Under the pieces are notes generated by a model. That model saw only the letters and a list, made by a program, of their open reading frames with translations. It was not told the origin of the DNA and made no database searches. Shown in pieces: positions 34,880 to 46,687 of a DNA stretch of 64,000 nucleotides; the first letter of the stretch is position 1; every line of letters begins with the position of its first letter. The stretch spans positions 353,590 through 417,589 of the forward strand of contig WTPW01000297.1 of assembly GCA_009809945.1 (NCBI GenBank), written 5' to 3'. Source of the stretch: Gigaspora margarita. Taxonomy: Eukaryota; Glomeromycota; Glomeromycetes; Diversisporales; Gigasporaceae. Made by a program: the position numbers and the translations under genes.

Positions 34880-35390
34880 GGTCACACAAAGTTAATATTT
34901 CGTTTTGCATTACATAGAATCTGAAAACATGGGTCAGTTGGTCAAATTTTTTTTTAATTTACTGCAAATTATGGAATAATGTTCACATATAAGGTTATGC
35001 AAAGGTTAATTTTTCATTTTGTACAGTAAAGAATCCAAAAATTGGGTTGGTAGTCATATTTTTTCTGTCAGTCCTGTTGAACAATTAGGGCCGTGTCATT
35101 AATCACCTGATTATTTTTATTAGAACCTACCTCTCCCTCTCCTTAATATAAATTTAGTCAGGTTTCTATATATAATTTCAACATTTTTACCCCTCCCTAA
35201 AAAATCACATGACTTTTATTACACCCCTTATGGGAAATTAAGGTCTCCATTGCAAGACACTGGATGAACATAGCTTGAAAAAATAAAAGATTAAAAATTG
35301 GACAATTGGCAAAATTTGGATCTAAAAAAAAAAGGAAAAATGAATAAATGGATCACTAGTAATGCAAAATGAAAATCAACTTTGTGTGGC
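34880..35390. mobile_element. TTAA-target miniature element, copy 2, with inner insertion
   Basis: Left GGTCACACAAAGTTAATA, right TCAACTTTGTGTGGC. About 35090-35232 is foreign: GGCCGTGTCATTAATCACC, then GATTATTTTTATTAGA, a repeat whose end recurs inverted at 46245-46300. Confidence 0.5.
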
Positions 35391-35532
35391 TTTATATAAT
35401 TCCAGCATTTATAGTACATGAAATAATCTTACAATTCTCTTTATAATTATGTGAATGTCTCCATGTTATTGAGAAGTTTCTCATGATATTCCCTTAAACA
35501 CAAGTTGCAAAAAAATGGCTTGAGATGGCTAA

Positions 35533-35788
35533 GGCCACCAAAGTTGATTTTTATTTTGATTACCCACTGTTTTATTTTTCAATTTTTTTAATTTGTTTTT
35601 TTTTTGATCCCAATTGTGCCAATTGTTTGATTTTTGACATTTATTTTTTCTGCTGTGTTCATTTGGTGTCACCTAATGAAGACCATAATTTCCTGTAATT
35701 ATCTGATGAGACTGACAGAAAAAATATAATTGCAGAGGAAATTTTTTGATTTCTTGTTGTGCAAAATGAAAAATAACCTTGCATAACC
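35533..35788. mobile_element. TTAA-target miniature element, copy 3, 256 bp
   Basis: GGCCACCAAAGTTGATTTTT is mirrored by AAAAATAACCTTGCATAACC. The flank is CTAA on the left and TTAA on the right. Confidence 0.6.
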
Positions 35789-35975
35789 TTAAATATGAAC
35801 ATTATTCTATTTGCAATTAAAAAATCTGTCCATCCATTCTGAATTTTAAAATCCATGTAATGCAAAATAAAAAATTATCTAAATGTTCATTTTGCATTAC
35901 CCACTAACATAGTTTTTCAATTTTTTCAATTTTTATACTTAGGTCGCAATTGTTCCAATTATTCTATTATTGCTA

Positions 35976-36156
35976 CAGTTAGACCTTCCTAAATGCAACT
36001 ACTCTAAATGCTTAACCACTCTAAATGCATAGGCATAGCTTGACTAGGTCCCAACTCATATGTTACTTATAGATTTTTACCTCACTAAATACAATACCTT
36101 TCTAAATACAAGGCTTTTTATTAGCCCTTTGCCATGCATTTATATAGATCTGACTG
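35976..36156. mobile_element. Mariner/pogo-like miniature element, 181 bp
   Basis: CAGTTAGACCTTCCTAAATG at the left; the right end ATATAGATCTGACTG mirrors it. TA at 35974-35975 and 36157-36158. A relative starts at 40690 (CAGTCAGACCTCTCTAAATA). Confidence 0.7.
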
Positions 36157-36254
36157 TATTTAATTTTTCCCATAAATCACTTTGGTATCACCCAATGGAA
36201 TAATTGGTTTTCCAAAATTGTCTAATAGGGCTAGTAGAAAATCTGACTGCCAAC

Positions 36255-36997
36255 CAGTGTTTAAAATTGACCTGCGGAATCTGTGGAGTGCAGACTAAAA
36301 ATTTAATCTGCAATTTTTTTAAAAATATATGCAGATTCTGCATATATGAAAAAAAAAGTTCTGCAGAATTTCTGCATATTATAGATATTTTTTTTGTTCT
36401 GCAGGTTTAATATTAGGTAAATCTGTGAGTATTTATTAAAAAATTTATTGAATCTATATGCTAAAGTCAAATAGAGAACATAACCAATCACAATGTTCTA
36501 TAATTGACTTCATATAAGCAAGTGATAGGAATCAGTTGTATAAAGTTTGAAATAATTACATATTTTAGCCAAAGAATAATTTGGCTAATTATGAGAGATA
36601 TCCAGGGCCCTTTAAGAATGATTTATAACAAGTTTTTTTAGAATTTACAGTAATACCTATGAGATATACTGTATACTTGAAATAAACTTTTCATTACTGT
36701 CTTATCATATTTAATACTCCTGACTTTGTCTGTTATGTATATATGTATATATATATATATACATATGTACATAATTCTGGATTTTGATCTTTACTGTATT
36801 CGTATTCCAGGTAATGGTAAAATTGCACAAAATAAAATTTTATTAGATAAATTTTATTTTCACATATTAAACTAATTTTCCATAGATATATAATTTAATA
36901 AAAATGTAATGCGCAAGTTGATATACTAATTCTGCAGTTTTTATTAAAATATTAAATGTATTCCATATAAAATTTTAAAATCCAATTTTAAACACTG
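36255..36997. mobile_element. hAT-like element, 743 bp, with 8-bp duplication
   Basis: CAGTGTTTAAAATTG is mirrored by CAATTTTAAACACTG. Flanks CTGCCAAC (36247-36254) and CTGCCAGC (36998-37005) differ at one base. The left subterminal part has many CTGCAGA/TCTGCA motifs, candidate transposase sites. No transposase is encoded. Confidence 0.75.
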
Positions 36998-37330
36998 CTG
37001 CCAGCCCTAATTTTTTGATTCATGTTATGCAAAGCATAAAATTAACTTTGTATGGCCTTATATGCAATATAAGACTATAACAAATTAATAAAGACAAAAA
37101 AAATCCAACTGACCAACTGGGAATTTTAAAACCATGTAATACAAAGTGACAAATTAACCTTGTGATGCCTAAGGGATTCGACTTGTTCCTGTATGGTATT
37201 GTAGAACAGTTATAATTGATATTTGCCTTAGAGCTCATAGATATTTACGTAAATTGTTAGTATTTTTTATGAGATAATGAACAGAATTATCAAATTCTCT
37301 AATTCTGCTATATTTTAACATAATCTTTAA

Positions 37331-37590
37331 GGTCACGCAAAATTGATTTTTCGTTTTGCATTACCTACTGACACATTGTTTCAATTTTACAAATATATAT
37401 ATGTGTGTTTTTTTTTAGATCCAAATTGTGCCAATTGTTCGATTTTTGACATCATTTTTTTCTGCTATTCTCATTCGGTGTCACCCTTAATTTCCCATAA
37501 TCGTCCGATATGACTGACAGAACAAAATATAACTGCTGACCAATTTTTTGTTCCTTGTTGTGTAAAATGGAAAATTAACATTGCATGACC
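37331..37590. mobile_element. TTAA-target miniature element, copy 5, 260 bp
   Basis: GGTCACGCAAAATTGATTTT is mirrored by AAAATTAACATTGCATGACC. Flanks TTAA (37327-37330) and TTAG (37591-37594). Confidence 0.6.
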
Positions 37591-37594
37591 TTAG

Positions 37595-38433
37595 ATGTGA
37601 ATATAATTCTATTAATTTACAGTAAATTAAAAAAAAATCTGACTGACTGACCCAAGTTTTCAGATTCCATGTAATGTTGGATATTCTGTGTTGATAGTTC
37701 AGAACTCCTTAGCAAATTACAGAGATTCAACCGATCATAACGATTTGAAATTATGTCGATTATAATTGCGCAATATGCTCATAATATATAGTTATTGGAT
37801 ATGAAGCAGCAATAACGAAAATTATTCGACAAAATCACGAATGAATAAAAAATTTGCGTGCAAATCCAAATGCTGATTTCTTTATTATATACTTTGATGA
37901 TGATGACGATGACAATAGTGGCTGAAGAATTGTTGACAAATAACGAATTGATCTATGGGTTGAGTCGAACTGAAAAATTGTATTATAGATTATTATTAAT
38001 TCCAAGCCACTGGACTACATTCATACTGAAGAGCTTATATGCAGTAATATTGCTTAAATTTTTTTGTACTACTTGATCGATCAAGTCTTCCAAGTTATGA
38101 GGAGAAAAAATATTTGATCTATTGAGTAAACTTTAAGGACTCCATTTCCTTCGTAGTTTAAGAAAATAGTATTGATATGATTTAGATATTGCAACTGGAT
38201 CACCCAATTAACATTTAACTTATCGAACAACTGAAAGTTTAATAATAATATAGTTATTGGGTTATAAGGATACTTAATATTTATAGATGTTTAGGTTGAT
38301 TTAAGCGGAGTCATATCACTGAGAAACATATGTCCTATTGTAACCATCGTATGGGAGAGCTTCGTACTTTGGTACCGAGTTTAACTCCGATGGTTGACGT
38401 TGGAAGGTCACATGATTTGGCAATAATTTATGG
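37595..38433. other. Intergenic DNA; one weak open frame
   Basis: 37858-38076 (plus) encodes 72 residues with a hydrophobic start, but another frame of the same DNA reads FFIIYFDDDDDDNSG, and neither has support. Possibly an eroded gene; no domain. Confidence 0.2.
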
Positions 38434-38442
38434 GACGCGGAT

Positions 38443-39507
38443 GCAAATCTTACGTTTTTGATACTCCTGCACTTACTTTTTTGATACTGATCGACATGAA
38501 AATCCCAGTAAAAATAAGAATTTTCAAAACTTTGAGCGAAGATATCTTGGCAACCATAAGACCAAATTTGGTAAAACCTTTTTTATTTGAATTCTATGGC
38601 TTCATAGAATTCAAATAAAAAAAAATTCATCGAATTTAGTCAAGTGGTTGTCGAGTTATCTTCGCTCAAAGTCAGAGAAAATCAAAACGCCTATCAAAAT
38701 AGAAGCTGCGCCAAATTTTTNNNNNNNNNNNNNNNNNNNNNNNNNNNNNNNNNNNNNNNNNNNNNNNNNNNNNNNNNNNNNNNNNNNNNNNNNNNNNNNN
38801 NNNNNNNNNNNNNNNNNNNNNNNNNNNNNNNNNNNNNNNNNNNNNNNNNNNNNNNNNNNNNNNNNNNNNNNNNNNNNNNNNNNNNNNNNNNNNNNNNNNN
38901 NNNNNNNNNNNNNNNNNNNNNNNNNNNNNNNNNNNNNNNNNNNNNNNNNNNNNNNNNNNNNNNNNNNNNNNNNNNNNNNNNNNNNNNNNNNNNNNNNNNN
39001 NNNNNNNNNNNNNNNNNNNNNNNNNNNNNNNNNNNNNNNNNNNNNNNNNNNNNNNNNNNNNNNNNNNNNNNNNNNNNNNNNNNNNNNNNNNNNNNNNNNN
39101 NNNNNNNNNNNNNNNNNNNNNNNNNNNNNNNNNNNNNNNNNNNNNNNNNNNNNNNNNNNNNNNNNNNNNNNNNNNNNNNNNNNNNNNNNNNNNNNNNNNN
39201 NNNNNNNNNNNNNNNNNNNNNNNNNNNNAAAAATTTGGCGCAGCTTCTATTTTGATAGGCGTTTTGATTTTCTCTGACTTTGAGAGAAGATAACTCGACA
39301 ACCACTTGACTAAATTCGATTAATTTTTTTTTATTTGAATTCTATGAAGCCATAGAATTCAAATAAAAAAAGTTTTACCAAATTTGGTCTTATGGTTGCC
39401 AAGATATCTTCGCTCAAAGTTTTGAAAATTCTTATTTTTACTGGGGATTTTCATGTCGATCAGTATCAAAAAAGTAAGTGCAGGAGTATCAAAAACGTAA
39501 GATTTGC
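38443..39507. mobile_element. Mutator-like element with about 278-bp terminal inverted repeats and a gap inside
   Basis: The arms 38443-38720 and 39229-39507 are almost perfect inverted copies (they begin GCAAATCTTACGTTTTTGAT). Each arm holds its own palindrome around TTGAATTCTATGGCTTCATA. GACGCGGAT flanks both sides (38434-38442, 39508-39516), a perfect 9-bp duplication. Long inverted ends plus a 9-bp duplication are characteristic of Mutator-like elements. The centre is 508 Ns, so a transposase could be hidden. Confidence 0.75.
38721..39228. other. Assembly gap, 508 Ns
   Basis: A run of Ns bounded by inverted arms; long palindromes often break assemblies at this point. Translations across it are meaningless. 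Confidence 0.98.
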
Positions 39508-39717
39508 GACGCGGATATTTATGATTTATTAGGCATTAATTATAAAAAAAATGTATATTTATTTAAGAATGATGTTAAGAGCATTTATTAGATCCATCAC
39601 ATATGATGAACAAAGGGTGAGGCCATCCCTTTTATATACATTCTCATTTCTTATGATGCTTACGTTAAGGTCTTGATGTTTACACTACAAATTCTGATTT
39701 CATATGCTTCTCCGCAG

Positions 39718-39813
39718 GCAACTTCTTCTATCAAGCTTATGCAAGCGTGTAAACGACTAGGGGAAATTCACATAGTTAAGCCACTGAGGATAATAATGCC
39801 TAATACTAGAAAG
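39718..39813 (+). CDS. Candidate 96-nt internal exon, unknown gene
   Basis: Between CTTCTCCGCAG and GTAAGG is a 32-codon open block beginning ATSSIKLMQACKRLG and ending IIMPNTRK, with less AT-biased codon use than its surroundings. An upstream block MMLRAFIRSITYDEQ (about 39570) ends at a GTGAGG donor but joins out of phase. Weak support. Confidence 0.25.
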
Positions 39814-40689
39814 GTAAGGTATGTGACAACTTAAAAGAATTATACAAATATGGAAATGAGGAGGCACAGGAATAATTATTCGTTACACTATCATTAGAAC
39901 GAGACTTTAGATAATCATTCTAACAACTTTTAATGATTAATGTTAAATAATTATTAAAAGTTTTTTTGATGAGAATTAAAATATTATTCTAATAGCTATT
40001 TATAGTTAGTGTTAAATAAGCATTCTAAAACTCTTTATAGTTATATTAAATAATATGTAGTAATCAAAAAAACTTGAGTTAAATTTGCGGCAAAAAATTT
40101 CAGCATCCGGAATTAATTCATCATTCGAAATTACAGTATTTTAGGCAGCCGAAATTATTTAGACAACCGGAAATATTTCGGTAGCTGAAATTATTTGCGA
40201 TTTAGGCTGCCTAACAATTCCGAGATAAAATGCGATTTTGATTTTGATTATATAAACTAATTAATTTGCTACTACTATTTACATTTATATCAAAGTTACT
40301 GATATTCTTAGGTATTTTTACTTCCGTTAAAATTTGATAATCGTCTCATCATATTTTAAAAACTTCAGAGTTCTTTTGCTGACCGTTTTTCTGAATCTTT
40401 ATTCCAACATTGTTTAATCAGGTTCACATAACATTGTGAAGCTTTGTTGTTAATGGACAGTTGTACAGTATTATTTGTTATTCATTTGACGGATCACTTG
40501 CAGTATAGGTGACACTTATTCTAAATCATTTAATCATCATTAATACATTCTATTAATGGCGTAACCTATACTGCAAGAGATCCCATTTGACTTATAATTT
40601 CATAATATAGCTTTACCGTACAATACTTCCTAGATGATTCATTCTGAAAGAGTACGTAGTTATTGTCTGCTTCGCATTCAATAACTATA

Positions 40690-40860
40690 CAGTCAGACCT
40701 CTCTAAATACAAAATGACGGGACCATATGTAAAAATGTGCACTTAGAGAGTATTGCATTTAGGGAGGTAAAAATCTATATGTGTAATATTAGTTGGGGCC
40801 AAGTGAGGACATGCATTTAGGGGGGACTTTTCATAGGACGTGCATTTAAATTTTTATTTG
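40690..40860. mobile_element. Mariner/pogo-like miniature element, right end eroded
   Basis: It begins CAGTCAGACCTCTCTAAATA after TA, as at 35976, and contains GCATTTAGGGAGGTAAAAAT and GCATTTAGGGGGGAC repeats. The right boundary is unclear. Confidence 0.45.
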
Positions 40861-40996
40861 CAACGATCCACATAATTGATCGTCTATTCAAGGATTACAC
40901 AAACAAATATATCGATATCAATAAAATTAAGATATCATTTAGCTTGTAACACTAGTACAGAATACAAATACACACACATAAATCGTATATTGTGTT

Positions 40997-41383
40997 TAGG
41001 TTGCAGAAAAAACGGCCCGGTTTATTTTTGAATTTTTGAAGGCTATAAAAACAATATTACACAATTGGTGCTTAAACCGAAATTAGTATATATAATTAGT
41101 ATAATAAACTCACTTTCACCAAATGGGCACTATTTGTATCTCTCACGTGTCTGCTGCCCGTAGCAAGACTTTAAAGTTTATGAATCGGGCCTAGACCCGG
41201 CCCGGCCCGATCATTCAGCAGACTTTAAAGACTTGGCAGACACGTGAAAGATCCCATTTTGCGAAAGTGAATTTATTATACTAATTATATATACTAGTTT
41301 CGGCTTAAGCACTAATTGTGTAATATTGTTTTTATAGCCTTCAAAATTCGAAAATAAACTGGGCTTTTTTTTTCCGCACCCTA
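40997..41383. mobile_element. hAT-like foldback element, 387 bp, perfect 8-bp duplication
   Basis: Starts TAGGTTGCAGAAAAAACGG and ends CCGCACCCTA. ATTGTGTT flanks both ends (40989-40996, 41384-41391). The arms are inverted along about 165 bp (TAAAAACAATATTACACAAT, TAGTATATATAATTAGTATA, CACGTGTCTGC) around a loop with CCCGGCCCGGCCCG. Noncoding. Confidence 0.75.
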
Positions 41384-41789
41384 ATTGTGTTAGTAAATAT
41401 TTCTGCAAATTATTTTTGTTCATTAACATAAGATCTGAATTGATTTTAACCTACAGCAATGGGGGATTTAGATTTAAAAACTTAATACAATGATATTGTT
41501 TTGCTACCTGCATGGGATATTAAAGGCAAATCACTGCTTATTGACATAGATTTAAGTGGACTTAAAGTGAATTAGAAGGCAATATGAAAATGAGAATTCT
41601 CGCATAATCTTTTTTTTTTTAATTCTTTGCCAGTAATGCCCGATCTTAGCTAAGATTACATTTTCTGGTCCATTTGACTCCTATAACTAAACTTAATATC
41701 AAGTCCGACTTTTCCCAGTTGTTTTTTAGGTGCCCAAGAACAACCTGTCGCACCAACCCCTGAGGGCTGGGTCCCAATGTCAATAACCA

Positions 41790-42095
41790 TCAATAACTAA
41801 ACCGATAGAGCTTTCTACTAGTGTAGAACAGGCACCATGAATTTTTGTAGTATCAGTAACTCCAGACTTTAAGCTTCATATATTCTTCATGACTTCAGCT
41901 ATTCCAATAAGGGTTCTGACACATTTTGATCCACTACCAAAGATTTTAGAAATGGCAACTGCCCAATTAAGTCTGTCTGTATGGGTCCCTGTTTTCCACG
42001 GTGTCAGTTCCCTAACTGGCTGGTTTTATTCATTTCACTTTTGGAGGAAATTGACCAGCAACCTTGCGACTTGTATCCTCAGAACATAACTGAGC
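41790..42095 (-). pseudogene. Weak coding relic, unknown family
   Basis: Minus-strand reading gives RLNWAVAISKIFGSGSKCV, IGIAEVMKNI and GACSTLVESSIGLVIDGY, broken by stops and frame changes. Base composition is less AT-rich than the flanks. It could be a domesticated or transposon gene scrap; no motif is recognised. Confidence 0.3.
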
Positions 42096-42258
42096 CTGGA
42101 GGACTCGCATAAACATATTTAATATGCTACTGTAATAATTAGCATTTAAAGAATATCATTATAGCCTTTTAATTTGTAAAAAAAACCTTTTAATTAAAGA
42201 TCTGATGACTATAAAGCTGCTGTCATCGAGCAAATCATCCAGTTCCTTTAGAGTATAG

Positions 42259-43382
42259 CCCTATAAGAAAAGTGGTCCGGGATCGCACGGAAAAACAGTG
42301 TATAGGCACGTGGTCGAGTGGCACGTGCTATGGGTCGGATTTGCACGTTGGTTCGAGTAGTCACGGGAATCGGCGGCCCGTGTTGATCCGTATACACGTG
42401 CCAATTTAACGTGAAATCACGTAAATCGCCTGTGCCTTTTGTAGCAGTTTACTAAGCCAATTGACACGTGCGATGGCACGTGAATGGAACGGGAAGTAAA
42501 TATAAATTTATGGTCCACTTTCCAATAGACATTTTATTAGAAGAAGACCAAATAATAGTTGAAGCATTTACATATCTGGAAGCTAAAGCAACTGCAAATG
42601 TGTAAAATCTTGCAAGGAATCTTTTTCCTTAAGATGCCAGAGCAGGCTTACTTGCGAGTTTTTGAGATATTGCAACTTTTTGAAAAAAAATCGTTTGTGA
42701 TCCTTCGCTCTTATTTGACTCCGTGAAATGAGCCAACACGTGTCATTTTTAACACGTGCAATTCCGTGTAATTCGAAACCTACGTAGTTATCCCACAAAA
42801 ACTTTTCTGGTCACGTGACTTTGTTGTAGCACAAACCAATTGAATTTTAGGATCAGGTGTAATGTAAAAATCACGTTTTTTATGATTTTTAACAAAAAAT
42901 CACCAATAACTCTAAAGTTTATCTATGAAATCATCTACTGCGCATTAACAAAAAAAATTCCTTGCAAAATTTTGGTATAAGCAGCACTCTAACCAAGCAA
43001 CTAACCCAAACCCTAGCTACTTGATTTATTACTTAATTCTTTCGCTTTATTCGTTTGGTTTGTGATTTTCACATTACACCTGATCTCAAAATTTGATTGG
43101 TTAGTGCCACAAAAAAACCACGTAACCAGAAAATTTTTTGTGGGATAGCTACTACCTTCTGTAATTCGACGTGCCATCACGTACAACGTGCATATGCGTG
43201 CCACCGAATGCGTGCCATTCTGTGTGACGTAATATAACGTGCCACCCCATTACCGTAGTATCTGTGTCATTTTTAATCGTGCAATCCTGTAAAACGCGCC
43301 TATACGTGTCACACAGTCCGTACCATCCCGTGCATATACACTGTTTTTCCGTACCATACCCTGAACCAATTTTCTTATAGGG
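42259..43382. mobile_element. Inverted-repeat element with CACGTG arrays, 1124 bp
   Basis: CCCTATAAGAAAAGTGG is mirrored by CCAATTTTCTTATAGGG; TAG lies outside both ends. Subterminal regions (42295-42485, 42735-42760, 43168-43345) hold more than fifteen CACGTG/ACGTG/CGTGC words. A second inverted-repeat unit (42790-43148) sits inside. Another member with the same ends is at 58814-60658. Superfamily uncertain. Confidence 0.6.
42790..43148. mobile_element. Nested element with shared TTCCTTGCAAAATTTT core
   Basis: TTATCCCACAAAAAC...CTGGTCACGTG is mirrored by CACGTAACCAG...TTTTTTGTGGGATA. Interior: GATCAGGTGTAATGT subterminal words on both sides, AAAAATTCCTTGCAAAATTT, then CTAACCCAAACCCTAG. See also 43975, 46688. 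Confidence 0.55.
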
Positions 43383-43974
43383 TAGATATTTTACTTTGAA
43401 ATTAAAATTATATACAAAGAAAAAAATGGGTATCATTAAAATTATTTTATAAGCATCACCTTTGTTATAATTTTTAATAACCTTTTAATTCCATTTTCTT
43501 AATAAAATAATTGGAATCAGATATTGTACAAAGCAAAAAATAAAAAAATAGACAATTCAATTTATATAAATAATATACTCATGCCTAGTAATAGCAAACT
43601 TTTAATTTATTTTCTTATTATTACAAATTAATTTCTAAATATCCTTTAGGTCAGAAATATAAGGAAAATGAAACATAGGGTGTGGTTGTCATAGTGATAA
43701 TGGATTTTATTTTTGTTTGGAAAGTGTCACACTATAGTATTTATTATATCCCATAGTTGGATCTATCTAAATTTTAGAAAAAATATAGTATTTTATACTA
43801 AAGATGGAATTTACTTAATAATCAAATTTATAATTAAAATATATTTTTTAAAATAAATAGACAGAAATTTAATAATTATCTCTAAATAGTAAGCAATTGC
43901 AAACAAATTTGCCTTTGATTTCCTATAAATATATCTTTGATTTATTTTTTTAAATATTTAAAGAAATAATCTAG
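43383..43974. other. AT-rich DNA, no gene seen
   Basis: Only A/T runs; no repeat or coding signal recognised. Confidence 0.4.
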
Positions 43975-44273
43975 TTGTCACTGGCGGTGATATCACCGGA
44001 TTGCAGATCATGTTATGGAATCAAAACAAACATTAAAGTTAATTGTCATTAGGGTCAGGGTCAGCGTTGATTTAGAGTTGGGTTAGAGTGTACTATATAG
44101 TAAAATTTTGCAAGTAATTTTTTTAATTGGACAAAAATGGTGATTTCATAGGTAAAATCATATTTTTGAAAATATTCAATGTTTTTCTTCATTTTTGGGT
44201 TACACAAACATTACACCTGATCCCATGATGTGATTGGTCAATTGCAACCCAGTGCTGTCACTGCTGGCGACAA
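43975..44273. mobile_element. Inverted-repeat miniature element, shared-core type
   Basis: TTGTCACTGGCGGTGATATC is mirrored (diverged) by GCTGTCACTGCTGGCGACAA. Interior in reverse orientation: TAGTAAAATTTTGCAAG preceded by TAGGGTCAGGGTCAG. The right subterminal part has ATTACACCTGATCCC. TAG may be the target duplication. Confidence 0.55.
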
Positions 44274-44579
44274 ATAGATTCGCCCATATTTAAAATAATT
44301 TAATAAAAAATAATATTTGAAAATAAGGTTTACATTTTTGCTATATTGTATTTAAATTATAAGAAAATAAATTGTAGTTGCTTATAAGCCCAAAATATAC
44401 AAATTTCATAACTTTTTAATTAAATAAATATTTTAAAACTTTTTGACAAACTCTTCAAATATTAATTTTAAATCTATTATTCTTAATACAACTTTATAAA
44501 TCAGATAAAGGATTGCAATTTTTATTATTACAATTTTTATAAGAAATATTATATTTATAACACCATGTTACATATAACA

Positions 44580-44730
44580 CCTATTATGCAAACTAGGCTA
44601 TAATTATAGTTAGAGTTAGTGTTAAGGTTAAAATTAGATTAAAGTCAGAGTTTATAATAAAATTGCAGGAGGAGCATTTTTTGTTAGCATATCCACCGAT
44701 TTGGTTTCACCCCAAAATTAGCCAATCATG
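44580..44730. repeat. Shared-core fragment
   Basis: GTTAGAGTTAGTGTTAAGG, then AATAAAATTGCAGGAGGAGC and TTTTTTGTTAGC: the core of the shared-core elements in reverse orientation, terminal repeats not recognised. Confidence 0.4.
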
Positions 44731-46404
44731 ATCGAGAATTATTTGCTATTAAAATTTATTAATGTGAATTTTTACAACAACAGTCTTTTAAACTTACTTT
44801 TAATCCATAATTAAGTATATAGAATATTTTAATATCTACATGTTTAATTATTAGCTAAAAGTAAGTTAAAAAGGTAGTTTTTCTGAAAATTGCTTCTGAA
44901 TTTACTCTTACCTATTATACAACTGATCATTCAATGACAAACTGATCCTTCACTACCTGAAAATACTCGAACACTTCAAACAACTAGTGATAATGCTTCC
45001 TTTACAGCTTGGTGTAGCTGTTCTTTGAATATTTAGTGCTTATTTATCTTTATTGAGGCCAAAAAACTATTTTATTTGAAGGTTTCATTTGTTATTCTTC
45101 ACATCACTTAATAGCAGAAGTTTGTGTAATGGTTTATCAAAAAAGACCCCTAAAAATCAAATCAGTAGATATGGTAATACAACAAGGGTTACATAGTAAA
45201 ATCTTGAGATATTTAATAATTTTGGAAAATGTTTTAATATAGGGTATTATATAACAAGGTGTTTAAACCTAATTTTTTTTTTATAATTTACTTGCAAAAA
45301 TTAGTACTTGTCTTAAGAGCAAAAATTTTTTTAGCTCCAAAATATATAAATTTTTAGAAAGAAGTTTACTAACTACTACCTAGATAATTTATTAAAAAAT
45401 ATCCTATATTGTATGATCAATAATATTACAAAATTTATTTAATATATATTAATATTAAAATTAATTATAACTTAGTTTATTTTATTGATTCACTTATGTT
45501 ATACAATGAATATCATTGCAAACAAAATTTTTAATATAAAACAATCAATAAATCCTATCATAACCCTAACTCTAATCTTATTACTAATTCTGATCCTAAC
45601 CCTACACTAATCTCCAACCAAAATGCTAACTCTAACTATGATGCAACAACAATATCACAAATACCAACAACTGAAATCAGGGCAAAAATAAAGCATTAAT
45701 AACCTTGAATGCTATAGCAAAATTACAAGCACAATAAATCAAATGCTATGGCAAAATTTCAAGCATGACAAGTATATTATCTCATATAATTGTAGACCTT
45801 TTCATCACACCAAATTGGCATAGTTTTAAGAATAAAATAGAAACCTAGTTAGTCAAAGTATTAGAAAATAAAATAAAACAAACACAAAATAACTTACCCA
45901 GAAACTATCCCAACTTGCCAAATATAACTGCTCTCTTTATCTAAGCCTATTATTAGTACTACTTTCTAGTTAAAATTAATCCTAACCTATAAAATACTAC
46001 TAATAATAACAAGAATTAACAAATAACACTACTACTAGAAAACAATATGGCACAAGCTAACAAATTAACAATCAATATTACTATACAATACTGTAAAAAA
46101 AGTATAAGATATGACAATCTTATTATACTTAGCAACAATAAAACTTAAATGCCAATAAGCAATTAAAGTATCTACAAAATACTAGCAAATAGCAGCACTA
46201 TCAAAAAAACTTATAAGAAGGACAACTTAATTATTAAGAAGAAGGGAGGGAGTAGGCCTCTAATAAAAATAATCAGGTGATTAATGATATGTCCCTAAAG
46301 AAAATCTCTTTTAAAAAATATAAAAAAAATTTAATAATAAACTCTAAAATTTTATATAATTTTAAAAAATTTTATAATCAAGTTACTAAAATATATTTCA
46401 ACTA
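44731..46404. other. AT-rich DNA with element scraps
   Basis: A CCTAACTCTAA-type block lies near 45556-45640 and the end of another repeat (TCAGGTGATTAATGAT) at 46245-46300, mirrored at 35090. No gene. Confidence 0.35.
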
Positions 46405-46590
46405 GAAAAAATCTAGACAGTGCCTTTGTGCATTTTGTGACTCTAATGTACTAATAATCAATTTTATCTAGAGCTAGAATATAGTTAGGTTTAGGGTTAA
46501 AATTAGTACAAAATTGCAAGGAGATATTTTTTGTTAAAATACAAGTTTTGAAATATAAAAATAAAAACACAAAGTGCAAAAGTACAGTTT
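46405..46590. mobile_element. Shared-core element, diverged
   Basis: ACAGTGCCTTTGTGCATTTT at the left and TAGGTTTAGGGTTAAAATTA, then TTGCAAGGAGATATTTTTTG. A copy in opposite orientation lies at 49370-49510 (TTACAATTTTGTACTAATTT ... AGCACAAAATGTTTATAGG). Confidence 0.45.
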
Positions 46591-46687
46591 AGTTTAGTTT
46601 TTTTAAATAATACTAGCTGTAAACTCATGCCTAATGCACAGGAACAAACTTATAAAATTTTTAAATATTAATTTTAGAATGAATCTA

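Larger units (their letters stand above)
35885..37170. mobile_element. TTAA-target element, copy 4, broken up by two insertions
   Basis: Pieces of the family lie at about 35885-35975, 36157-36254 and 37006-37170 (TTTTGCATTACCCACTAAC at the left, AAAATTAACTTTGTATGGCC on the right). They are separated by a mariner-like element (35976-36156) and a hAT element (36255-36997). Confidence 0.6.

Noticed and set aside
38644-39305. Four long open frames on both strands
   Set aside because: They consist almost wholly of Ns; only the inverted arms are real sequence.
41211-41429. 72-aa minus-strand open frame
   Set aside because: Lies in one arm and the flank of the hAT foldback at 40997-41383.
45540-45640. 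Telomere-like CCTAACCCTAA words (also near 6952, 43000, 46880)
   Set aside because: They are interior, imperfect and part of the shared core of miniature elements, not telomeric arrays.
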